DNA from: an uncultured Pelagibacteraceae bacterium
GTDB taxonomy: Bacteria > Pseudomonadota > Alphaproteobacteria > Pelagibacterales > Pelagibacteraceae
Assembly (NCBI GenBank): GCA_902596515.1
Contig: CACJUF010000001.1
Location: forward strand, 124,001 to 188,000
Reading direction: 5' to 3'
DNA: 64,000 bases
Positions within the stretch are counted from its first letter, which is position 1. Each line of letters starts with the position of its first letter. Under the pieces are notes generated by a model that was given only the letters and a program-made list of their open reading frames with translations, had not been told where the DNA came from and did no database searches. Position numbers and translations under genes: made by a program. Shown here in pieces: positions 42,496 through 51,345 of this stretch.

Positions 42496-44936
42496 TTATT
42501 TTTAAAATTTGTTTGTTTTAAAGGTTTGTTGATTATTTCAATCGGATATTTCTTTTTTTCTACCTCAATAAATAAGTTTTTATTTTGAAGTTCTTCATTA
42601 GATAAATCATTATTGATATATCCAAATACTAAATTCTTTTTAAAATTAAATGAATAGTTTCCTGAGGTTGATTTTCCTATAATTTTTTCACCATCATAAA
42701 TTGGTTCATCATGAAGTAATAATGGTTTTCCTGGTTCACTTTCTTTTAAAGTAAACATTGAGAATCTAGTTTTAACTTTATCTTGTTTAATTTTTTCAAG
42801 AGCTTGTTTGCCTATAAAATCTGTATCTTTTTTATAGCTAATAGTAAAAGCTAAACCTGCTTGATACTGGTTTTCTTCAGGGGAAATATCATGCCCCCAA
42901 TGTAAAAATCCACTTTCCATTCGCATAATATCCATTGCATGCATACCACAATTAGAAAGATTAAAATCTTTACCTTTTTCTATAAGTAGTTCGTATATTT
43001 TTTTTGCGTCTTTAACATCTACATATAGCTCGAAGCCTAATTCACCCACATAAGACAATCTTTGTGTCCAGATTTTAACTCCTTCAATTGAAATAAACTT
43101 TGCAAATCCAAATCTAAATTGATCATTTTCAAAATTATCTTCACTTAAAGTTTTAAGTAAATCTCTACTCCTTGGACCAAACAAACCGAATACACATAAA
43201 TCATCTGTAATGTCTTTTAATTCAATATTTTTTGAAAGATGTTTATTTATATGAAATTTATCTCTCTCTCTTGTTGCTGCAGAACTTATTATTCTAAAAT
43301 GATTTTTATCAACACATACAACTGTTAAATCTGTCTCTATTCCACCATCTGAGTTTAACATATGTGTATAAACACATTTACCAGATTCATTTTTGATATT
43401 AGCTGTACAAATCTTTTGTAACTCTTGGTGTGCCTTATCTGATTTTATTTCAAACTTAGAAAAAGGAGTTAAGTCAAACAAACCAACATTTTTAATTGTA
43501 TTATTTGTTTCGTATTCTGCTGAAGGGTACCAATTTTGATAATTGTAACTATATTCATATTCTGTTTTTTCTCCATCTAAAGCAAACCACATGGGTCTTT
43601 CGTATCCACCAGAAACACCAAAACACGCACCGAAACTTTTTAATTCGTCATGATATGGAAGTTTTTTTATATTCCTTGAAGTTTTATGTTGTTTAAAAGG
43701 CCAATGCATTCCATATAAATCTCCTAATGATTCTGTAATTCTTTTTTTTATAAAACCTAAGTCAGAATGAAATTTTTGAAATCTTTTAATGTCATAACAG
43801 AAAATATCCTCATTAATATGTCCATTAATCAACCATTCGGCTGTAACTTTACCAACACCTCCCCCACTTCCGATTCCAATACTATTTAAACCACAACACA
43901 CAAAAAAGTTTTTTACTTCTGGCACTTCTCCAAGTAATGTATTTGTATCTGGAGTAAATGACTCAGGACCTGAAAAAAATTTTCTAATTCCTGCTGTTTC
44001 TAAAACTGGAAATCTTTTAATTGCTGTAGCTAAATAAGGCTCAAAATGCTCAAAATTTTCTTGAAATTCTCCAAAGGAAAAATCTTCTGGAACTTTATTA
44101 ATTTTATCCCATGCTGGGATTGATTCAGACTCAAAAATTCCAACCAATATTTTTCCAGCATCTTCCTTTATATAAGTTCTGTTATCAAAGTCTCTTATCA
44201 CCGGTAAGGTTTTAGAAAGATTTTCAATCGGCTCAGTAATAATATAGAAGTGTTCTGCTGGATAAAGAGGAATACTTACTCCAGCTTTTTCTCCAATTTG
44301 ACGTGACCACATTCCTGATGCTAAAACTATATACTCACAATCAATTTTTTTATCATTTACTTTTACACCAGAAATTTTTCCATTTTTAGTTATGATCTCA
44401 TCAACGGAAGTTTTTTCAAAAATCTTTGCCCCTTCCATTCTTGCTGCTTTTGCTAACATATGTGTTACTCCGGAAGGATCTGCAGCACCGTCGCCTGGCA
44501 TTAAAATCCCTCCTAAAACTTCATCAGTATTTACAATTGGATAATCTTTTTTAATTTGTTCTTTATCTAAAATTCTAACATCAACATCAAAAAGTTGTGC
44601 AGTTGTTGCTTGTCTTTGAAGCTCTTGCCATCTCCCTTTATTCTCAGCAATTGAAAGTGCACCGTTTAATCTTAATCCTGCAGAATGATCAACTTTCTTT
44701 TCAAGTTCTTTATAAAGATCCAAAGTATATTTTCTAATTTTGGTAATTGCTGCTGAGGGACCTAATTGACTTACTAATCCAGCTGCATGCCAAGTCGTGC
44801 CTGATGTTAACTGATCTCTTTCTAAAAGGATAGTATCTTTCCAACCAAATTTAGCTAAATGGTAAGCGACTGAACAACCAACTACTCCACCTCCGATAAC
44901 AACAACTTTAGTGCTACTTGGAAGTTTTTTTTCCAT
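42492..44936 (-). CDS. FAD-dependent dimethylglycine/sarcosine dehydrogenase-like demethylase
   Basis: An 814-residue two-part enzyme. Residues about 8-370 are a DAO-type FAD domain with VVVIGGGVVGCSVAYHLAK and HAAGLVSQLG, the latter around the flavin-linking His region. Residues about 430-814 are GcvT/aminomethyltransferase-like with FAO_M linker, including VGLFDLTPFSKFEI and GELGFELYV, which would pass the methyl carbon to tetrahydrofolate. Dimethylglycine or sarcosine are the usual substrates. Its place 4 bp downstream of ald and tpa-like genes instead suggests an N-methylated amine such as N-methyltaurine; this is inference. Confidence 0.83.
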   Translation of the reverse strand: MEKKLPSSTKVVVIGGGVVGCSVAYHLAKFGWKDTILLERDQLTSGTTWHAAGLVSQLGPSAAITKIRKYTLDLYKELEKKVDHSAGLRLNGALSIAENKGRWQELQRQATTAQLFDVDVRILDKEQIKKDYPIVNTDEVLGGILMPGDGAADPSGVTHMLAKAARMEGAKIFEKTSVDEIITKNGKISGVKVNDKKIDCEYIVLASGMWSRQIGEKAGVSIPLYPAEHFYIITEPIENLSKTLPVIRDFDNRTYIKEDAGKILVGIFESESIPAWDKINKVPEDFSFGEFQENFEHFEPYLATAIKRFPVLETAGIRKFFSGPESFTPDTNTLLGEVPEVKNFFVCCGLNSIGIGSGGGVGKVTAEWLINGHINEDIFCYDIKRFQKFHSDLGFIKKRITESLGDLYGMHWPFKQHKTSRNIKKLPYHDELKSFGACFGVSGGYERPMWFALDGEKTEYEYSYNYQNWYPSAEYETNNTIKNVGLFDLTPFSKFEIKSDKAHQELQKICTANIKNESGKCVYTHMLNSDGGIETDLTVVCVDKNHFRIISSAATRERDKFHINKHLSKNIELKDITDDLCVFGLFGPRSRDLLKTLSEDNFENDQFRFGFAKFISIEGVKIWTQRLSYVGELGFELYVDVKDAKKIYELLIEKGKDFNLSNCGMHAMDIMRMESGFLHWGHDISPEENQYQAGLAFTISYKKDTDFIGKQALEKIKQDKVKTRFSMFTLKESEPGKPLLLHDEPIYDGEKIIGKSTSGNYSFNFKKNLVFGYINNDLSNEELQNKNLFIEVEKKKYPIEIINKPLKQTNFKNN

Positions 44937-44940
44937 TTAA

Positions 44941-46059
44941 TTAGTTTTTGATTGCATCTCCTGGGTTAACATATTCAAGTCCAAATACATCTGCAACAGC
45001 TTTATAAGTCACATCACCCTTATGAACATTTAATCCTGCTAAAAAATTTTTATCTTCACTAAGAGCTTTTTGATAACCTCTATTGGCTAATTTGACTAAA
45101 TAAGGAAGTGTTGCTTTGTTTAATGCGATAGTTGATGTTCTAGGAACCCCTCCTGGCATGTTAGCCACACAATAATGAACAACATCATCAACTATAAAAG
45201 TTGGATCATTAAAATTTGTCGGTTTACTTGTTTCTACACAACCGCCTTGATCAATTGCAACGTCAACAATAACAGAGCCTCTTTTCATCAATTTTAACAT
45301 ATCTTTAGTGACTAATTTAGGCGCCTCTGATCCGGGGATCAAAACACCTCCTACTATTAAGTCTGCTTCAGCTACTAACTTTTTTAAATCTATCTTATCA
45401 CTTTGTTCTGGAATAATTTTATCTCCAAACATTTCAACTAATTGTTTTAGTCTTGCCTCTGATTTATCTACAACATGAACTTTTGCTTTCATGCCAGTTG
45501 CTATAGTTGCAGCATTTTCTCCTACTACACCTCCACCTAAAATTAAAACGTTAGCTGGTTCACCACCGGGAGCTCCACCCAATAATACTCCTCTACCTTT
45601 TTGGTTTTTTTCTAAACAATGTGCTCCTGCTTGAACTGACATACGTCCTGCTACAGCACTCATTGGTGCAAGTAAAGGAAGCCTTCCATTATCATCAGTA
45701 ATGGTTTCATAAGCTATATTTATACTTTTTGATTTTACCAAACCCTCTGTCAATTCTTTTGCAGCAGCCAGATGTAAATAAGTGTATACGATTTGATTTT
45801 CTTTAATCATTTCAACCTCAACTTTTTGAGGTTCTTTAACTTTAACAATTATTTCAGCGTCATTAAAAATATCAGTAGCTTTTTCAATAATTTTTGCACC
45901 AGCATTTTTGTACTGATCATTGTCAAAACCCGCTTCAAAGCCTCCATTATTTTCGACTAATACCTCATGTCCTTCAGAGACAAGAGTTCTTACACTATCC
46001 GGTGTTAAGCCTATTCTATTTTCTTGAGGTTTTATTTCTTTAGGTACGCCAATTCTCAT
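44941..46059 (-). CDS. ald: Alanine dehydrogenase
   Basis: Oxidatively deaminates L-alanine to pyruvate and ammonium with NAD. 372 residues with the family start MRIGVPKEIKPQENRIGLTP, the MSAVAGRMSVQAGAH loop, the nucleotide-binding ILGGGVVGENAATIATGM, and MPGGVPRTSTIALN near the end. Placed between an aminotransferase that would convert pyruvate to alanine and the FAD-demethylase, it would regenerate pyruvate and release nitrogen, the known arrangement in taurine dissimilation by Tpa plus Ald. Confidence 0.95.
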   Translation of the reverse strand: MRIGVPKEIKPQENRIGLTPDSVRTLVSEGHEVLVENNGGFEAGFDNDQYKNAGAKIIEKATDIFNDAEIIVKVKEPQKVEVEMIKENQIVYTYLHLAAAKELTEGLVKSKSINIAYETITDDNGRLPLLAPMSAVAGRMSVQAGAHCLEKNQKGRGVLLGGAPGGEPANVLILGGGVVGENAATIATGMKAKVHVVDKSEARLKQLVEMFGDKIIPEQSDKIDLKKLVAEADLIVGGVLIPGSEAPKLVTKDMLKLMKRGSVIVDVAIDQGGCVETSKPTNFNDPTFIVDDVVHYCVANMPGGVPRTSTIALNKATLPYLVKLANRGYQKALSEDKNFLAGLNVHKGDVTYKAVADVFGLEYVNPGDAIKN

Positions 46060-46068
46060 TAACGAAAC

Positions 46069-47415
46069 TTAATTCTTTTTACTTTTTGCGTAATTAGTTA
46101 TTCCGGTTCTAAGTTTTTCTATAATTTCATCAATATGTTTTTTTTCACAAATAAACATTGGTGCAATTATTAAACAATCACCTGTAGCTTTGAAATTTAC
46201 TCCAGCATCATAACAATGTTTAAAAGTAGCTAAGCCTGCCTTACCAGGTCTACCATCAGTTTTAATATCTATACCGCCCATCATTCCATAGCCTCTAATG
46301 TTATCCACTACATCAATGTCTTTTAATGAAAATAGTCCTTCTTGGAAGTAAGGAGCTAGTTCTTTTGCTCTATTGAAAATATCTTCTTTTTCAAAAATAT
46401 CTTGAACAGCTAATGCTGCTGCAACAGAAACTGGTATTCCTGAATAAGTATAACCATGAAATAATTCTATCGCACCTTTTGGAGAATTATCCATAACCGC
46501 ATCATAAATCTCTTCTTTACAAGCAACCACACCAAATGGAACTATCCCATTAGTTGTTGCTTTAGCCATAGTCATTATGTCAGGTGTTACACCAAACTCT
46601 TGAGCTCCAAAAGCTGAACCAGTTCTTCCCCATCCAGTAATAACTTCATCAAAAATCAAAAGAATTTTATGTTTGTCACAAAGTTCTCTTAATCTTTGTA
46701 AATATCCAACTGGTGGAACTAAAGTTCCTGTTGAACCAGCAATAGGCTCAACAATGCAGGCTGCAATATTTTCTGAACCAAAATTAGTACAAATTCTTTC
46801 TAGGTCATTAGCAATTTCAGCGCCTGTTTCAGGTTGGCCTGATATAAATTTATGTTCATCTAAATGTGTATGTCTCATATGAACAACACCTGGCATCAAA
46901 ACACTTGCATAAGCTTTGACATTATTAATCATACCACCTACTGATGTTGCTCCAATATTCATCCCATGATACGCACGTTCTCTTCCAACAAATCTAAATC
47001 TTTGTCCCTCGCCTCTTGCTTTATGGTAAGCAATACTAATTTTGATCGCTGTTTCAACTGCAGTAGATCCACAAATTGTATAAAAAATTTTATTTAAATT
47101 TCCTGGTGTATGTTTTGAAATTCTAGTTGCTAATTCAAAAGATCCACCAAATCCTTGTTGGAAGGGTTGACAATAATCTAAAGTTTGTAATTGATTTGTT
47201 ATTGCTTCAATAATTTCTTTTCTACCATGTCCTAAAGGATTGCAGAATAATCCTGAGCTAGCATCAATTTGAGTTTTACCTTGGTGATTTTTTAAATATA
47301 CACCTTTTGCCTCCACTATAAGTTTTGGATTTTCTTTAAAATCTTTATTAGATGTAAACGGCATCCAATGTTCATTTAAAGAATTAGGTACAGATGTTCT
47401 TTTTTCTGAGCTCAT
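46069..47415 (-). CDS. Class III aminotransferase, taurine:pyruvate-type
   Basis: A 448-residue PLP enzyme of the omega-aminotransferase group. The PLP site aspartate is in LIFDEVITGWGRTG and the Schiff-base lysine in MTMAKATTNG. HWMPFTSNKDF at the start is typical of omega-amino acid:pyruvate transaminases including taurine:pyruvate aminotransferase (Tpa). Specificity is inferred from context: divergent tauABC and adjacent ald. Product from taurine would be sulfoacetaldehyde. Other omega-amino donors such as beta-alanine or GABA are possible. Confidence 0.8.
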   Translation of the reverse strand: MSSEKRTSVPNSLNEHWMPFTSNKDFKENPKLIVEAKGVYLKNHQGKTQIDASSGLFCNPLGHGRKEIIEAITNQLQTLDYCQPFQQGFGGSFELATRISKHTPGNLNKIFYTICGSTAVETAIKISIAYHKARGEGQRFRFVGRERAYHGMNIGATSVGGMINNVKAYASVLMPGVVHMRHTHLDEHKFISGQPETGAEIANDLERICTNFGSENIAACIVEPIAGSTGTLVPPVGYLQRLRELCDKHKILLIFDEVITGWGRTGSAFGAQEFGVTPDIMTMAKATTNGIVPFGVVACKEEIYDAVMDNSPKGAIELFHGYTYSGIPVSVAAALAVQDIFEKEDIFNRAKELAPYFQEGLFSLKDIDVVDNIRGYGMMGGIDIKTDGRPGKAGLATFKHCYDAGVNFKATGDCLIIAPMFICEKKHIDEIIEKLRTGITNYAKSKKN

Positions 47416-47457
47416 ATTAAATTTTATAATTGGTTAATTAATGAATCCTTAGACTAA

Positions 47458-47504
47458 TTAGGTCCAATAAACCACCAAAATAATTGTCACAACTTAAAGT
47501 TGTG
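47458..47504. promoter_or_regulatory. Candidate operators between aminotransferase and tauA
   Basis: CACAACTT-A-AAGTTGTG (47488-47504) is a perfect 8-bp palindrome near the middle of the 175-bp divergent region. Nearby TTGGACCTAA (minus strand, 47458-47467) differs at one base from CTGGACYTAA, which I recall as the direct-repeat site of the taurine regulator TauR of Rhodobacter. A clear second copy of that motif is not seen. Either could control the divergent sulfonate genes. No regulator gene is adjacent. Confidence 0.4.
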
Positions 47505-47590
47505 TAACTAGAATGAGCATTTTTTTGTTTTACATATAGGTCAATTTAATCTTAAAATTGAAACATATAAATAAACAAGGAAGAGGAAAA

Positions 47591-48532
47591 ATGAAAAAAA
47601 TAATTAGTTTTATTCTTGGATGTTTTGTAGCTCTTAATCTTTCAATTTCAGTTGCTAATTCTGCAGCTAATGAAGTTAGAGTTGCATACTTCTTGGAGTG
47701 GCCAAGCCCAAATCTAGAGGATATGATGAAGAAAAACTTCGCTAAAGCTCTAGGGGTTCCTGTTAAGTGGACAAACTTTACTAACGGTGGTGCAATGACT
47801 GATGCTATGTTAGCGGGAGATATTGATATCTCTTACTCTCAAGGTTTAGTTCCATTCATTAATGCTGTTAAATCAAAAGCTCCTATCAAACTTGTAGATG
47901 TTGCTATGGAATACGGAATGGGTGGTACAACATGTGTAACATCTAATGCTTCAGGTATAACAAAAGCTAACGCTACAGAACTTGAAGGTAAAAAAGTTGC
48001 TGTTCCACTAGGTACAATGGCTGAATACGTTTTTGATGAAAGTATGAAAGTTGTTGGTGCGGACAGAAAAAAAATGGATATCATTCAAATGGACCCTGAA
48101 GAAGGCGCTGCTGCTTTGGTAAGTGGTGATGTTGTAATGGCATGTTTATTCGGTGGTAACTCAATTAAAGCTGCAACTGCAGTTGGATCTAGATTACTTA
48201 CAGTTCAAGAGGCTAGAGACGCAGGTATCTTAGGTATTGATATCACTTCAGTAACTACTAAGTTTATGAAGGAAAATCCAGGTATGCTAAGAACTTTTAT
48301 TGAAGTAACTCATGAGGCTAATGCAAGATATAGAGCTGGTAAAAGCGATATGAATGCAATGTCAAAAGCTTCTGAAATGAAAGTTGCTGATATGAAAGAA
48401 ACTTTAAGTGGCTTTAAATTTCTAACACCAGAGGAAACTAAACAATCTATGGAAAGTGGAAATCTTGATGCATTCTTAAAAGGAATGGGAACACCAAGAG
48501 GAAACGTAGATACTAGTTTCTTACCTTTATAA
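47591..48532 (+). CDS. tauA: Taurine/sulfonate-type ABC substrate-binding protein (TauA-like)
   Basis: Periplasmic receptor of the TauABC/SsuABC group. From ATG 47591 (MKKIISFIL) it is 313 residues with a signal peptide ending around SVANSA; the track's TTG start adds 11 unlikely codons. AAGAGG precedes this ATG. VAYFLEWPSPNL and the GDIDISYSQGLVPF stretch fit NMT1/TauA receptors, and GGTTCVTSNASGI follows. Next come a terminator-like hairpin, then tauB and tauC. Taurine is the most likely ligand because of the divergent aminotransferase and ald genes. Confidence 0.85.
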   Translation: MKKIISFILGCFVALNLSISVANSAANEVRVAYFLEWPSPNLEDMMKKNFAKALGVPVKWTNFTNGGAMTDAMLAGDIDISYSQGLVPFINAVKSKAPIKLVDVAMEYGMGGTTCVTSNASGITKANATELEGKKVAVPLGTMAEYVFDESMKVVGADRKKMDIIQMDPEEGAAALVSGDVVMACLFGGNSIKAATAVGSRLLTVQEARDAGILGIDITSVTTKFMKENPGMLRTFIEVTHEANARYRAGKSDMNAMSKASEMKVADMKETLSGFKFLTPEETKQSMESGNLDAFLKGMGTPRGNVDTSFLPL

Positions 48533-48553
48533 TTAAAAGGTAATTTAAATTTT

Positions 48554-48592
48554 AATAGGCGCCAATTGTAATAAATTGGTGCCTATTTTTTT
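48554..48592 (+). terminator. Intrinsic terminator/attenuator between tauA and tauB
   Basis: AATAGGCGCCAATT (48554-48567) pairs with AATTGGTGCCTATT (48574-48587) over 14 bp with a single G-U pair and a 6-base loop, followed by a T7 run. It lies 22 bp after the tauA stop and 28 bp before tauB. As for the TRAP operon, it would terminate most transcripts after the binding protein and let some read through. Confidence 0.87.
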
Positions 48593-48620
48593 ATTAAAAA
48601 TTCAAATATAAAGTCTCTTT

Positions 48621-49418
48621 ATGAGTGATTTAATTTCACAAAATCTAAACATGATTTTTAAAACTCCTAAAGGAGAAACTGTTCACGCTTTAAAAGATTT
48701 AAATTTTACTCTTAAAAAAGGAGAGCTTCTTACTGTTCTTGGGCCGTCTGGTTGCGGAAAAACTACATTGCTTAACATTACTGCAGGATTTATTAGACCA
48801 ACTTCAGGAAGTATTACTCTTAATAATAAAGAAATAGATGGACCAGGAGTTGAAAGGGGAATGGTTTTTCAACAAGGTGCTTTATTTGAATGGCTAACAG
48901 TTGCTGAGAATGTCAACTTTGGATTAAGAATGAAAAAAGAAGATCCAATTGAAACTCAAAAAAAAGTTGATGAATGGTTAGAGATTGTTGGATTAAAAGG
49001 TTTTGGAAACACTCCAACTTATCAATTATCTGGAGGAATGCAGCAGAGAGTTGCCCTTGCAAGATGTCTAATCAACAACCCAGATTTGATTTTAATGGAT
49101 GAACCATTAGGAGCCCTTGATGCTCTTACAAGAGAAAAAATGCAGTCCCTAGTTTTAAAAATTTGGAAAGAAACTGGTAAAACTATTATTCTTATTACTC
49201 ACTCAGTTGAAGAGGCCTTACTTCTAGGTGAAAGATTATATGTGATGGCTCCAAGACCAGGAAGGATACATAAAGAATATAATCTGCCATTCGCTTCAAT
49301 GGGTTTAAAAGAGGATTTAAGAGAAATCAAAAAAAATAAAGAATTTTCACAAAAACGAGAAGAAATCCTTGAAATGATCTGGAACATGGAAGAGGAAATT
49401 ATGGGGAAAGATAATTAA
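48621..49418 (+). CDS. tauB: Taurine/sulfonate-type ABC transporter ATP-binding protein
   Basis: Energy subunit of the TauABC-type importer. 265 residues with Walker A GPSGCGKTTL near residue 40, Q-loop VFQQGALFEW, signature LSGGMQQRVALARCL, Walker B LILMDEPLGALD and switch LITHSVEEA. Q-loop QQGALFEW is typical of TauB/SsuB. Its stop abuts the tauC start. Length normal. Confidence 0.93.
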   Translation: MSDLISQNLNMIFKTPKGETVHALKDLNFTLKKGELLTVLGPSGCGKTTLLNITAGFIRPTSGSITLNNKEIDGPGVERGMVFQQGALFEWLTVAENVNFGLRMKKEDPIETQKKVDEWLEIVGLKGFGNTPTYQLSGGMQQRVALARCLINNPDLILMDEPLGALDALTREKMQSLVLKIWKETGKTIILITHSVEEALLLGERLYVMAPRPGRIHKEYNLPFASMGLKEDLREIKKNKEFSQKREEILEMIWNMEEEIMGKDN

Positions 49419-51344
49419 ATGTTAACTCAAATATTAACTTTTCTAATATTCTTTGCCGTAGTCGGCTGTATTCTTTACGGAAGAAGATTGATAAAGACTG
49501 AAAAAGTAGATGCTGTATTTGGAAATCCAGAGAGAGCATTAGGTGGTACTCACTGGGTAATTGTTGGAAGTAGTTTTTTACTTTTAATTTGGCTCTATTA
49601 TTCTTGGGATATTGCTAAAGGATTTTATCCAAAATCTGCCAACGAGTTATGCCAAGTTGCGAAAGTTAATGACTCTTTGCTTGGATTAAAATATCAATTT
49701 CCAATTGAAGAAAGAGAGTTCAAAAGTACTTCGCAAATCAAAAAAGAGAATAAAAATTTAAAATTAATTCAAAATGAGATTCAAAATTCTGAGGAACTAA
49801 ATAGCCAACAAAAAACGATACTAATTAGTTATATAAGTAAAACTAATCAACTAATCCCTTTACTTACAAATGAGGATTTGTTGGAGATTGAAACTCAACA
49901 AAAAATAGATGATATCACTGGAAAAATTAATCTATTAACTGAAAATTTCCAAAAACTTGATTATCCATTTGAAAGTGAGCAAGAACTCAATGAGCGACTT
50001 AAGGCAGTAGCAGAAGAAGGTGGTTGGGGTATAACTAAGGTAGATGCAGGCTCAGGTTCTATTGAAAATACATTAGAAGTGCCTTTAGTGCCTGCAACGT
50101 ATAGAGGTTTAAAGTTTCACACTGCCGCTCAAGAATTAAATTTAATAAGTGATGAATTTTTTAAGTTAAGAAATCATAATCCTCAATTCAAAAATAAGAT
50201 TAAAGAGCTAAAAGAGGAAATCAAATCTTATAGAAAAAGTTTAAGTGATAGTGAGGAAGTGGCTTCAACATACGCAAAAAATATTGTTAAGATCGCTAGA
50301 AGAATAGAATTTGCAAGTATCTACCCTCCTAATGCATTAGATAAGATGCAGACAGCAATTGTTAAATTTGATAATGCTCAAAAAAAAGAACAAGGTGGAT
50401 TGAGATTAATTGATATTTTTTTATTTCCTGCAGGAACTATTGTTGCCAGTGGTCCAAGTTGTTCAGAACAGGGATCAGGTAGGTGGTTGCCTAAACCATC
50501 TGATACCTTTAATAAATTTATATTAATGTCAAAACCCAGTGTAGGGTATAAAGATATTCCTTTATTGTGGATACAAATGGTTGATGTGAGCAAAATGATT
50601 GGCTTTATTTTGCCAGACTGGATTGCAGATATTTTACCAGGTGAGTATCCTGTTCATAGTAAAGATGGAATAGTAAAACAAAACTTCAAAGGTGGAGTTT
50701 TAAAAATTGTAACTGGTGATTTTAATTTATTTAAAGTGCCTGTTCCTTATGGTCATATTTGGGATTCTTTTTTAAGAGTTTTTCTTGGTTTAGTTTTTGG
50801 CATATTAATTGGTGTCCCTCTTGGTCTATTTATGGGTTTAAATAGATTTGCAAAAGGTTTTTTTGATCCTTTGATTGAGCTTTATAGACCTGTTCCTCCT
50901 CTTGCATGGGCTCCTCTTATAATTTCGGTCTTAGGAATTGATAATACTGGAAAAGTTTTCTTACTATTTATGGTTTCTTTATCTATAATGATTATTTCTG
51001 CAAGAGCAGGTGCATCGGGAACGCAATTATCAAAAATCCATGCAGCTCACTCATTAGGAGCATCAAAAAGACAAATATTAAGACATGTTATTTTTCCAAA
51101 CTCATTACCTGAGATACTCACTGGTATAAGAGTTGCAGTGGGTATGTGTTGGGGAACCTTGGTAGCTGCTGAATTTTTAGCTGGTACAACCGGTATTGGT
51201 TTTGTTGAAAATGTAGCCAAGAAGTATTTTCAATATGAAGTGATTTGGATAACAATTTTTATCATGGGAATGCTTGGATTGTTATTTGATATAACACTTA
51301 GAAAAATAATTGATAAAACAATTCCATGGCGTGGAAAAGGTTAA
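49419..51344 (+). CDS. tauC: TauC-type ABC permease with large periplasmic insertion
   Basis: Membrane subunit of the importer, but 641 residues against about 250-280 usually. The C-terminal ~200 residues (about 443-641) are a normal TauC/SsuC core with the EAA loop AAHSLGASKRQILRHVIFP. The N terminus has TM1 (about 3-20), a basic loop GRRLIKTEK, and TM2 (about 45-66). A ~370-residue polar stretch follows, rich in Lys/Glu/Asn with coiled-coil-like segments. RWLPKPSDTF inside it matches the LPxPS periplasmic loop found just after the first helix of ordinary TauC. The extra ~290 residues thus appear inserted into that loop. Confidence 0.85.
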   Translation: MLTQILTFLIFFAVVGCILYGRRLIKTEKVDAVFGNPERALGGTHWVIVGSSFLLLIWLYYSWDIAKGFYPKSANELCQVAKVNDSLLGLKYQFPIEEREFKSTSQIKKENKNLKLIQNEIQNSEELNSQQKTILISYISKTNQLIPLLTNEDLLEIETQQKIDDITGKINLLTENFQKLDYPFESEQELNERLKAVAEEGGWGITKVDAGSGSIENTLEVPLVPATYRGLKFHTAAQELNLISDEFFKLRNHNPQFKNKIKELKEEIKSYRKSLSDSEEVASTYAKNIVKIARRIEFASIYPPNALDKMQTAIVKFDNAQKKEQGGLRLIDIFLFPAGTIVASGPSCSEQGSGRWLPKPSDTFNKFILMSKPSVGYKDIPLLWIQMVDVSKMIGFILPDWIADILPGEYPVHSKDGIVKQNFKGGVLKIVTGDFNLFKVPVPYGHIWDSFLRVFLGLVFGILIGVPLGLFMGLNRFAKGFFDPLIELYRPVPPLAWAPLIISVLGIDNTGKVFLLFMVSLSIMIISARAGASGTQLSKIHAAHSLGASKRQILRHVIFPNSLPEILTGIRVAVGMCWGTLVAAEFLAGTTGIGFVENVAKKYFQYEVIWITIFIMGMLGLLFDITLRKIIDKTIPWRGKG

Positions 51345-51345
51345 G

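Noticed and set aside
49419-50750. TauC N-terminal region as a separate gene fused by sequencing error
   Set aside because: The frame is open without interruption, and the LPKPS motif within the extra part is what a TauC loop should contain, so a true insertion is more likely than two joined genes.
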